DNA of 26,194 nt from Accumulibacter sp. (lineage in GTDB: Bacteria; Pseudomonadota; Gammaproteobacteria; Burkholderiales; Rhodocyclaceae). This document shows positions 19,999 to 26,194 of this stretch, one piece after another (position 1 is the first letter of the stretch; each line of letters opens with the position of its first letter). Location: contig DPSD01000408.1 in NCBI GenBank assembly GCA_003538495.1, forward strand, positions 1-26,194, read 5' to 3'. The notes beneath the pieces were generated by a model, which saw only the letters and a program-made list of their open reading frames with translations, made no database searches and was not told where the DNA came from. The position numbers and the translations under genes are program-made.

Positions 19999-21582
19999 TC
20001 ACGGTACCTGAGCCGCTGACGCCGCGCTCGCCGCAGGCGCTGCCGTCGGCGCTGGGTGCTCGCTGTTCTCAGTGCAGCGCAAGCGCAGTGCGAAACCCGC
20101 CTTCCGCAGCAGCCGGGCCTCGATCTGCAGGTCGGCGCGGGTCAGCGGATGCTCATCGAGCCAGTTCTGCGGGAAGTGCAGCACGATCCGCCGCCGGTCG
20201 ACACGCAGCGCGATCGCCGGCAGCGGCTCGCTGCTGCGCCCGCGGTGCAGGACCACCGCCAGGCGCAGGAGAACACACAAACGCGGCGCCAGCCTGGCCC
20301 ACTCCTTGGGCAGATGGGCAAAGGCCCTGGCCGGAAAAGCGCGGCGCTGGCGCCTGACCAGCGCCGCCAGCAGCAGCTGGTCGTCGCGCGAGTAGCCGGG
20401 CAGATCGGAATGTTCGAGCACGTAGGCGCCGTGTTTGTGATGCCGGTCGTGAGTCAGCAGCAGGCCGACCTCGTGCAGGCGTGCGGCGCGGCCGAGAACC
20501 TCGGCCGCGTCGCTGCCGGGCAAGTGCCATGGCACGCGCACCTGCCGCAGCAGCGCCAGCGCGGTCGCGCTGACCCTGGCGGCCTGCGCCTGGTCGAGGC
20601 TGAAGCGCGTGATGACGTCGGCGATGGTCCGGTCGCGTACGTCTTCGTGGCGGATGCGGCCCAGCAGGTCGTAGATCAGGCCCTCGCGCAGGGCACCTTC
20701 CGAGACCTGCAGGTGGTCGATGGCGAGTGCCTCGCAGAGACCGTGCAGGACCACGAAGCCGCCGATGAAAACGCGTGCCCGCGCCGGGTCGAGCTGCCAG
20801 CGGCTGGCGATCGCCGCCGTGTCGCGCACCTCGAGCAACGCCGCGCGTAGTCGCCGCAGCCCTTCCAGAGTGATTCCCTCGCGGCTCCAGCCCTCGCTGA
20901 TCAGCACGTCCTGGATCGCCTTGATCGACCCGGAAGCGCCGGTCGCCACCTCCCAGCCGCGCGCCAGGTACTCCGCGCGTACCGGTTCGAGGTTCAGCTG
21001 CACCAGCAGCTCGGCTTCGCGCAGGCGGCTGGCGGTCACCCGCCCATCGCCGAAACAGGCGCGGCTCATGCTGACGCAACCCATCCGCAGGCTTGCCAGA
21101 TGCAGCGGGTCGAACTTCTCGCCGATGATCAGCTCGGTGCTGCCGCCACCGATGTCGATCACCAGCCGTTGACCAGTGACGTCACCGACGCTGTGCGCGA
21201 CGCCCAGATAGATCAGGCGCGCTTCTTCCTGGCCGCGGACGATCTCGACCTTGTGTCCCAGCACCTGTTCGGCGCGGGCCACGAACTCGGCGCTGTTGCG
21301 CGCCTGCCGCAACGTGTTGGTGCCGACAATGCGCAGCTGCTCGGCCGGGATCTGTCGCAGTCTCTGGCCGAAGCGCGCCAGGCAATCAAGCGCGCGCTGT
21401 TGCGACTCTGCGGACAGCCGGTTGCGGCTGTCGAGACCGGCAGCCAGCTGCACCATCTCGCGCAGTCGGTCGAGCACCTGCACCTGGCCGTTCGCCAGGC
21501 GGGCGACGATCATGTGAAAACTGTTCGAGCCGAGGTCGATTGCCGCCACGAAATCGGCAGACACGTCGGGATTTTTCACCAT
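19999..21582 (-). CDS. ppx: Ppx/GppA phosphatase, probable exopolyphosphatase
   Basis: A 527-residue member of the actin/ASKHA-fold Ppx/GppA family, which removes terminal phosphates from polyphosphate or hydrolyses pppGpp. Visible: first phosphate loop AIDLGSNSFHMIVA (14-27); GTNTLRQARN; GQEEARLIYLG with Glu120, matching the catalytic Glu of E. coli Ppx; and second phosphate loop DIGGGSTELIIG (143-154). The C-terminal part has an HD-like helical domain (LHEVGLLLTHDRHHKHGAYV) as in full-length Ppx, and the end is Ala/Pro-rich. ATG 21582 is chosen because GAGGAG lies 11 bases upstream; an in-frame GTG at 21594 overlaps that ribosome site. Length and HD domain favour exopolyphosphatase, though GppA activity cannot be excluded. 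No polyphosphate kinase gene is in the window. Confidence 0.92.
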   Translation of the reverse strand: MVKNPDVSADFVAAIDLGSNSFHMIVARLANGQVQVLDRLREMVQLAAGLDSRNRLSAESQQRALDCLARFGQRLRQIPAEQLRIVGTNTLRQARNSAEFVARAEQVLGHKVEIVRGQEEARLIYLGVAHSVGDVTGQRLVIDIGGGSTELIIGEKFDPLHLASLRMGCVSMSRACFGDGRVTASRLREAELLVQLNLEPVRAEYLARGWEVATGASGSIKAIQDVLISEGWSREGITLEGLRRLRAALLEVRDTAAIASRWQLDPARARVFIGGFVVLHGLCEALAIDHLQVSEGALREGLIYDLLGRIRHEDVRDRTIADVITRFSLDQAQAARVSATALALLRQVRVPWHLPGSDAAEVLGRAARLHEVGLLLTHDRHHKHGAYVLEHSDLPGYSRDDQLLLAALVRRQRRAFPARAFAHLPKEWARLAPRLCVLLRLAVVLHRGRSSEPLPAIALRVDRRRIVLHFPQNWLDEHPLTRADLQIEARLLRKAGFALRLRCTENSEHPAPTAAPAASAASAAQVP

Positions 21583-21869
21583 GGTCGAATGCACTCCTCA
21601 AACGATGGGCTGCGGGACGGTCTCCTGCCGCGGCAGGCGCGGCAGCGGGAAGCCGGTGCTGCGCGCGTCAGGCCACGATAGACCAGGGGCTCGCGCGACG
21701 CCGTGAAATCGCTCACGTTGCGCGAGCAGCGAGCGCCAAGACAGGCGGAGTATCCCTGTCGCCGCCGCCGTCGTCAATTGTCGAATGACCGGCCAGAGGA
21801 TGCCCGGGGGACCGGAAAGACGGCAAGGGGTGGGGTGGCGCCGGCCAACCGACGCCCCCGAGCTGACCG
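21583..21869. other. Intergenic region between leuA and ppx
   Basis: Both flanking genes are on the - strand, so these 287 bases hold the leuA 3' end and the ppx leader. No gene is seen. A perfect 14-base palindrome CCTGCCGCGGCAGG (21624-21637) lies about 40 bases upstream of the ppx start and could form a hairpin or bind a dimeric regulator. No clear intrinsic terminator for leuA was found. Confidence 0.5.
21624..21637. promoter_or_regulatory. 14-base palindrome in the ppx leader
   Basis: CCTGCCG|CGGCAGG is perfectly self-complementary, just upstream of the ppx ribosome site. In very G+C-rich DNA short palindromes occur by chance, so function is unproven. Confidence 0.25.
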
Positions 21870-23594
21870 CTACGCCGCCTGTTTTTGCGGAGTGGCAACC
21901 TGAACGCTTGACTGCATTCGGTTGATGCCATTGATCAGGGCTCCGATCGAGGCGGTCACGATGTTGGCGTCCACTCCGGCACCGTAGAACTCGCCGGCTC
22001 GGCCGCCGGCAGAGGCGCCGACTCCGGCAGCCGCGGCGACTTCAACGAAGGCGCAGGCCCTGGCGTTGCCACCTTCGGCGCTGGGACTCATCGCGCGCTC
22101 TTCGTAGCTGCGCACCTGGACGCCGATGCCGACACTCTGGAAAGCGTGTACCGCCGCGTCGATCGGGCCGTTACCGACGCCGCTGAGCAAATGGGGAACG
22201 CCATCGATGTCCACACCGAGCCGGATCCCCTGCCCGTCGCCGTGCTCGAACAGGTGGTGTTCGCGGTAGTGGATCGGCGCCGCGGTATCGAGATAGGTGG
22301 CCGAGAACAGTTGCCAGATCGCGGCGGCACTCATCTCGCCACCGTGCCGGTCGACGTGTTGCTGGACGACGCCCGAGAACTCGACCTGCAGGCGGCGCGG
22401 CATGACCACCCCGTACTCGGTTTCCAGCAGATAGGCGATGCCGCCCTTGCCCGACTGGCTGTTGACCCGGATCACCGAGTCGTAGCTGCGGCCGACGTCG
22501 GCCGGATCGATCGGCAGGTAGGGCACGTTCCAGAACGTGTCGGTCGGCTCGACGGCAAAGCCCTTCTTGATCGCGTCCTGATGCGAACCCGAAAACGCCG
22601 TGAACACCAGGTCGCCGACGTACGGATGGCGCGGATGGATCGGCAACTGGCTGCAATGCTCGAAAGTGCGCGCGACCGCGTTGATGTCCGAGAAATCGAG
22701 CCCGGGCGCGACGCCCTGGGTGTACAGGTTGAGCGCCAGCGTCACCAGATCCACGTTGCCGGTCCGCTCGCCGTTGCCGAACAGGCAGCCCTCGACGCGC
22801 TCGGCGCCGGCCATCAAGGCGAGTTCGGCGGCGGCGACGGCGGTGCCGCGGTCATTGTGCGGGTGCAGGCTGATGATCACGCTGTCGCGCCGGTCGAGAT
22901 GGCGGTGCATCCATTCGATCTGGTCGGCGTAGATGTTCGGCGTCGCGACCTCGACGGTGGTCGGCAGATTGAGGATGACCTTGTCGCCGGGCGTCGCGCC
23001 CCACGCCTCGGTCACCGCATTGCACACCTCGAGCGCAAAGTCGAGTTCGGTGGCGGTGAAGGTTTCCGGGCTGTATTCGAGTGTCCACTCGGTCTCCGGC
23101 GCCGCCGCGGCGAGTTGTCTGATCAAGCGGACCGCCGACACCGCCATGTCGACCACTTCGGCCCGGCTCATGCCGAAGACGGTGTCGCGGAAAGGCTTCG
23201 AAGTGGCGTTGTAGACATGCACGATCGCCTGCCGGGCACCCTTGAGCGATTCCATCGTCCGCCGGATCAGGTGCTCGCGCGCCTGCGTCAGCACCTCGAT
23301 GCGGACGTCGTCGGGAATGTGATTGCCCTCGATCAGGCCGCGAACGAAGTCGAAGTCGGTCTGCGAAGCGGACGGGAAAGCGACCTCGATCTCCTTGAAG
23401 CCGATCCCGCAGAGCATGCGAAACATGCGCATCTTGCGTTCGACGTTCATCGGCTCGAACAGCGACTGGTTGCCGTCGCGCAGATCGGTGCTCATCCAGG
23501 TCGGCGGTTGAGTGATACGGCGGCTGGGCCACTGGCGGTCGGCAAGATCGACCGGCGGGAATGAACGGTACTTGGTAGCGGGGTTGGGCAACAT
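21870..23594 (-). CDS. leuA: 2-isopropylmalate synthase, long (actinobacterial-type) form
   Basis: A 574-residue enzyme that condenses acetyl-CoA with 2-oxoisovalerate, the first step of leucine synthesis. Visible: [10 protein letters not shown] (37-46) at the first barrel strand with the metal-binding Asp40; [16 protein letters not shown]; and the metal-site [12 protein letters not shown] with His244 and His246. The C-terminal 150 or so residues form the LeuA allosteric domain, where leucine inhibits in this family, including [27 protein letters not shown] in place of the shorter form's DGEQ motif, together with the length, marks the LeuA type found in Actinobacteria and many proteobacteria rather than the E. 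coli form. ATG 23594 has AAGGAG (23603-23608) eight bases upstream. It is divergent from the Lrp-type regulator, which is a plausible controller. Confidence 0.95.
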   Translation of the reverse strand: MLPNPATKYRSFPPVDLADRQWPSRRITQPPTWMSTDLRDGNQSLFEPMNVERKMRMFRMLCGIGFKEIEVAFPSASQTDFDFVRGLIEGNHIPDDVRIEVLTQAREHLIRRTMESLKGARQAIVHVYNATSKPFRDTVFGMSRAEVVDMAVSAVRLIRQLAAAAPETEWTLEYSPETFTATELDFALEVCNAVTEAWGATPGDKVILNLPTTVEVATPNIYADQIEWMHRHLDRRDSVIISLHPHNDRGTAVAAAELALMAGAERVEGCLFGNGERTGNVDLVTLALNLYTQGVAPGLDFSDINAVARTFEHCSQLPIHPRHPYVGDLVFTAFSGSHQDAIKKGFAVEPTDTFWNVPYLPIDPADVGRSYDSVIRVNSQSGKGGIAYLLETEYGVVMPRRLQVEFSGVVQQHVDRHGGEMSAAAIWQLFSATYLDTAAPIHYREHHLFEHGDGQGIRLGVDIDGVPHLLSGVGNGPIDAAVHAFQSVGIGVQVRSYEERAMSPSAEGGNARACAFVEVAAAAGVGASAGGRAGEFYGAGVDANIVTASIGALINGINRMQSSVQVATPQKQAA

Positions 23595-23682
23595 GTTCGC
23601 GGCTCCTTGGGTTCAATTGATCGATCGATGAGCGACATCGTAGTGAAAACCGGCCCGCAGGTGCTTGCGTTTTGTGCTCTGC

Positions 23683-23711
23683 CATTGGCCAATGTAGCAA
23701 TAAAATTGCTA
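23683..23711. promoter_or_regulatory. Two abutting palindromes between leuA and the Lrp-type gene, probable operator
   Basis: CATTGGCCAATG (23683-23694) is a perfect 12-base palindrome, immediately followed by TAGCAAT-AAA-ATTGCTA (23695-23711), perfect 7-base arms around AAA. The outer six bases of the second element, TAGCAA and TTGCTA, fit the half sites of the E. coli Lrp consensus (YAGHAW and WTDCTR), with two extra bases in the centre. The A+T-rich patch stands out in G+C-rich surroundings and lies midway in the 171-base divergent gap. It is likely the binding site of the adjacent regulator; the binding itself is inferred. Confidence 0.6.
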
Positions 23712-23765
23712 TTTGATCGACATCTGTAAGGTAGTATTGCCGTTTATCGGAAATTTCCCCAGATC

Positions 23766-24242
23766 ATGCAGCTCGACCGCTACGACTGGCAGATTCTGCG
23801 TGTCCTTCAGGACGATGGCCGGATCAGCAATCAGGACCTCGCCGACCGCATCGGCCTGTCGCCATCTCCCTGCCTGCGCCGGGTACGCGCGCTCGAAGAA
23901 GCCGGGCTGATCACCGGTTACCGGGCACTGCTCGACGCCAAGAAACTCGGCCTGTCGCTGATGGCGCTGATCCACATCTCGATGGACCGCCACACGCCCG
24001 AGCGCTTCACCAGCTTCGACGCCGCCATCGCCGAAATCCCGGAACTCCTCGAATGCCTGCTGATCACCGGTCAGGACGCCGACTACCAGCTCAAGGTCGT
24101 GGTCAAAGATATGGACGCCTACCAGGAACTCCTGCTCGATCGCATCACCCGCATTCCCGGCGTGACCGGCGTCCATTCGAGCTTCGTCCTGCGCCGGGTG
24201 GTCGACCGGACGGCGCTGCCGCTGACCAGCCCATCGAGTTGA
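23766..24242 (+). CDS. Lrp/AsnC family transcriptional regulator
   Basis: A 158-residue DNA-binding regulator. Residues 4-60 form the AsnC-type winged helix-turn-helix (DWQILRVLQDDGRISNQDLA, then SPSPCLRRVRALEEAGLI), followed by the linker GYRALLD (51-57). Residues about 65-145 are the RAM/ligand-binding domain, with LLITGQDADYQLKVVVKD (98-115), the turn region that binds the amino acid effector in relatives. Length is typical. The ribosome site is weak (GGAAA at 23749-23753, 12 bases from the ATG). Transcribed away from leuA across a gap that carries Lrp-like palindromes, it probably senses leucine or another amino acid and controls leuA and itself. The effector and the sign of control are not shown by the sequence. 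Confidence 0.93.
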   Translation: MQLDRYDWQILRVLQDDGRISNQDLADRIGLSPSPCLRRVRALEEAGLITGYRALLDAKKLGLSLMALIHISMDRHTPERFTSFDAAIAEIPELLECLLITGQDADYQLKVVVKDMDAYQELLLDRITRIPGVTGVHSSFVLRRVVDRTALPLTSPSS

Positions 24243-24342
24243 GGGCTGCGTCCCGCCCCGCGTCTGTGACGTAATCGGCGGTATAGTGGTCCCCGGACTT
24301 CAGACCGTGGTTTAAGCGGTGCTCCATCATAGGGAGTGATCA

Positions 24343-24630
24343 GTGCTGAGTGAAGCAAGAACGCGGAAGGTGCACACCCCGGCGTTCAAGGCGAAGGTTG
24401 GACTGGAAGCCTTGCGCGGGGGGAAGACGTTCAACGAGATTGGCCAAGAGTACGGAGCCCATCCGGTCCTGGTTGGGCAGTAGAAAAAGGCGATCCAGGA
24501 GCAAGCCAAGACGTTGTTTGAAGGCAAGCGAGGCCCCAAGCCACTGGTGGAACACCGCGAGCCGGAACGGTTGTACAGCGCCATTGGCAAGCTGAAGATG
24601 GAACGTGACTGGCTCAAGAAAAGTCTAGGC
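24343..24630 (+). pseudogene. IS3-family transposase OrfA, broken by an in-frame stop
   Basis: The reading frame from GTG 24343 (AGGGAG at 24331-24336) gives a helix-turn-helix OrfA: RTRKVHTPAFKAKVGLEALR, then GKTFNEIGQEYGAHPVLVGQ, where the family has a Trp followed by Lys-Lys. Here the Trp codon is TAG (24481-24483), then KKAIQEQAKTLFEGKRG. The frame continues to the usual leucine-zipper-like tail (RLYSAIGKLKMERDWLKKSLG). One base change (TGG to TAG) therefore disables an otherwise intact OrfA. The left end of the element was not fixed; GTGGTCCCCGGACTTCAGAC near 24286-24305 may belong to the terminal repeat. Confidence 0.8.
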
Positions 24631-24815
24631 TCAGCCTGCCGTGACAAGGATGGATCGACCCAAGGGAGACGGTGGCCGTGGTCCACCAAGGCGTCCCGGC
24701 GGGGCTATGCCGAGCCACGGTGCATGCGCATCAAAGGCCGCCGGTGGGTGGATGCCGACGATCTCGTGTACAGCCGCCTGATCGACGAGGAGTGTCCGCT
24801 ACACGATGTGCGAGA
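24343..24815 (+). mobile_element. Degenerate IS3-family insertion sequence remnant
   Basis: OrfA is followed by fragments of OrfB in different frames: VAVVHQGVPAGLCRATVHAH (from 24672) and, shifted, VDADDLVYSRLIDEECPLHD (24748-24807). In IS3 transposases these sit in order just before the GSRRM-type start of the integrase core. The whole DDE core is missing after about 24815, so the element is a truncated, inactive remnant. Its outer boundaries and right inverted repeat cannot be placed. It separates core genes on the left from accessory-looking DNA on the right. Confidence 0.72.
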
Positions 24816-24981
24816 AATCCCGCCTCGAAATCCTGTGCCACATTGCCTTAACCGCGGACGGCGGGAGAAAAAGCAGTGAGAAGTCGCCCGCCAGGCTTCC
24901 GACTCATCAAATTCAAGAACCCAGGGCAAATGAGCCAAGACTCGAAAGCCCGACCGGTCGCTGATCCAGGGAGATCTTTTC
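24816..24981. other. Short stretch between the IS remnant and the NTPase gene
   Basis: Here I recognise neither a gene nor further transposase sequence. A 19-codon frame from ATG 24930 ends at 24989 and overlaps the NTPase start; it may be the displaced true start of that gene rather than a gene of its own. Confidence 0.4.
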
Positions 24982-26178
24982 TTGTTTGACGTGCCTGCGC
25001 TTCCAGTTGAAGTCAACCGCACTTTTTCCCCTTTCAAAGAAGCGGGCTCGGACGAGCCAGACGTTGAATTCTGGTTCCGACACAACGATGGGCACGGAAT
25101 CAGTTGGAACGATCTCATCGGGAAGCGGCTGGTGGTCGTTGTCGGCGAAGCTGGGATTGGCAAGACATACGAGTTCCGTACTCAGGTACGGCGACTCCGG
25201 TCGGCCAACAAGGCCGCCTTCTTTATTCCGCTAGACCTTCTTGTAAACCCGGATGGTTGGGCGATTGCTCTCGGTGAGGACGCCAGCCTGTTTGAACGCT
25301 GGAAGATCAGGACGGACCAAGGGTACTTCTTTCTCGACGCGGTCGACGAAGCGCGGCTGACAGGGCCGACTGCGCTGCGGCGGGCGCTGGCCTGTATGAA
25401 GCGCGTGCTGGTCGGCCAGACAGAACGGGCGTCGCTCTTCGTGTCGAGCAGAGTCAGCGACTGGAACCTCAGCCAGGTTCGGAACTTGATCGAGCAGGAA
25501 CTGGTTCTGACGGTCCCGGTACCGACGTCGAACCAAGCTGACGATTCTACTGACACCACGCCGCAGGACACCGCATCCGGCAAAACCGTGCCCCTTGTCG
25601 TTTACGGTCTCGACGGTCTATCTGTCGATGCAGCCAAACAGCTCGCAGGGCATTATGGCGTACAGGCAGTCAACGAGTTCTGGGAAGCAGTGGAAGATGG
25701 AGCCTATGAGTTCCTCGCAAGTCGACCTCTGGACCTGAAATGGATGGCTTCACGCTGGAACAGCGCCGGGAAGCTGGGTACCTTCATGGAATTGCTGGAG
25801 GATGCGGTCACCAACCGGCTACGGGAGCAGAACCCCGGGTACGTCGACGCGGGCGTTGCCCTGTCTCCCGGCCAACTACGTTCCGGGGTAGAGGCTTTGG
25901 CCGCCGCAAGCGTTCTCTCGGGCAATGCCTACTTCCAAGCTGAGACTGGCGTTGCTCCACCCGGAGTGATCACTCTTGGCGACCCTCTGCCCGACTGGAA
26001 GCCCCACGAGTATCAGCGGTTACTGGGTTCCGCGATCTTCGACGAAGCGACCTACGGGAGGGTCCAGTTCCATCACCGTGCCCTTCGGGAATACCTGGCG
26101 GCATGGTGGGCGAAGCGACGGTTGGATGAGGGCTTGCCCTTCGGTGACGCATGGGCACTGTTCGTCGGAACACCCTAA
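24982..26178 (+). CDS. STAND/NACHT-like P-loop NTPase, apparently truncated at its C-terminus
   Basis: A 398-residue predicted ATPase. Walker A is GEAGIGKT (55-62); a Walker B-like YFFLDAVDEA spans 115-124; FVSSRVSDW (153-161) fits the sensor-like strand of NACHT ATPases. The region near 363-374 (FHHRALREYLAA) matches the conserved end of the NACHT helical part. The TTG start at 24982 is supported by AGGGAGA (24968-24974) seven bases away. In the same frame the sequence is open to 24934 and reads DRSLIQGDLFLFDVP without a start, so the true N-terminus may have been lost to a frameshift. Relatives usually continue for hundreds of residues into a sensor region; this one stops after LFVGTP. Such proteins often act in anti-phage defence. 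Codon usage looks less G+C-biased than in the genes to the left. No partner gene is visible. Confidence 0.7.
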   Translation: MFDVPALPVEVNRTFSPFKEAGSDEPDVEFWFRHNDGHGISWNDLIGKRLVVVVGEAGIGKTYEFRTQVRRLRSANKAAFFIPLDLLVNPDGWAIALGEDASLFERWKIRTDQGYFFLDAVDEARLTGPTALRRALACMKRVLVGQTERASLFVSSRVSDWNLSQVRNLIEQELVLTVPVPTSNQADDSTDTTPQDTASGKTVPLVVYGLDGLSVDAAKQLAGHYGVQAVNEFWEAVEDGAYEFLASRPLDLKWMASRWNSAGKLGTFMELLEDAVTNRLREQNPGYVDAGVALSPGQLRSGVEALAAASVLSGNAYFQAETGVAPPGVITLGDPLPDWKPHEYQRLLGSAIFDEATYGRVQFHHRALREYLAAWWAKRRLDEGLPFGDAWALFVGTP

Positions 26179-26179
26179 G

Positions 26180-26192
26180 CCGGCGAAGCCGG
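26180..26192. repeat. Short GC hairpin at the window end
   Basis: CCGGC-GAA-GCCGG is a perfect 5-base stem with a GAA loop, starting two bases after the stop of the NTPase frame. It could be a terminator stem or the outer end of a repeated or inserted element that cut the gene; the window ends before this can be decided. Confidence 0.4.
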
Positions 26193-26194
26193 AA

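Noticed and set aside
18633..20357. A 574-codon + strand frame
   Set aside because: Spans two - strand genes and their gap; Arg/Gln-rich translation of shadow type.
22146..23564. A 472-codon + strand frame
   Set aside because: Antisense to leuA, which has clear active-site motifs and a good ribosome site; no family resemblance in the shadow frame.

Overview
The window is G+C-rich, densely coding DNA from a Gram-negative bacterium, most likely a betaproteobacterium. Gene content points to a glycogen- and polyphosphate-cycling lineage such as Candidatus Accumulibacter or a relative in the Rhodocyclales. That placement is an inference from the glycogen/trehalose operon, the MalQ-TreY fusion and an exopolyphosphatase gene; no rRNA or tRNA gene is present to anchor it.

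Region 1 (1-12456, + strand) is a tight operon for glycogen and trehalose: the 3' part of a trehalose synthase-maltokinase fusion (TreS-Mak), GlgC, GlgX, TreZ and a MalQ-TreY fusion. Gaps are 25 and 10 bases, followed by two 4-base ATGA overlaps. Together they would make ADP-glucose for glycogen, debranch glycogen, convert linear glucans to trehalose (TreY then TreZ), turn trehalose into maltose (TreS) and phosphorylate maltose (Mak) for return to glucan. GlgE and GlgB, which would close this cycle, are not in the window and may lie upstream of base 1.

Region 2 (12457-18656) starts with a convergent class I glutamine amidotransferase-like hydrolase (- strand), then a gene-poor stretch of about 550 bases. 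A + strand series follows: a CLC chloride transporter, an OmpA-like lipoprotein ending at a clear intrinsic terminator, a ROK sugar kinase, a MOSC-domain protein and an MFS transporter.

Region 3 (18657-24242) holds, on the - strand, an unrecognised membrane-anchored protein, a Ppx/GppA exopolyphosphatase and a long-type 2-isopropylmalate synthase (leuA). An Lrp/AsnC regulator is divergent from leuA, and the intergenic space carries two abutting palindromes, one with Lrp-like half sites.

Region 4 (24243-26194) differs in character: less G+C-rich by eye, with a decayed IS3-type transposase and then a P-loop STAND/NACHT-like NTPase that stops abruptly after a region that in relatives continues into a long C-terminal part. 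This looks like accessory DNA, possibly the edge of a defence island. The stop is followed immediately by a short GC hairpin at the end of the window. No CRISPR array was seen, and I found no convincing wholly new system; the best leads are the truncated NTPase, the leuA/lrp operator and the unknown protein next to ppx.
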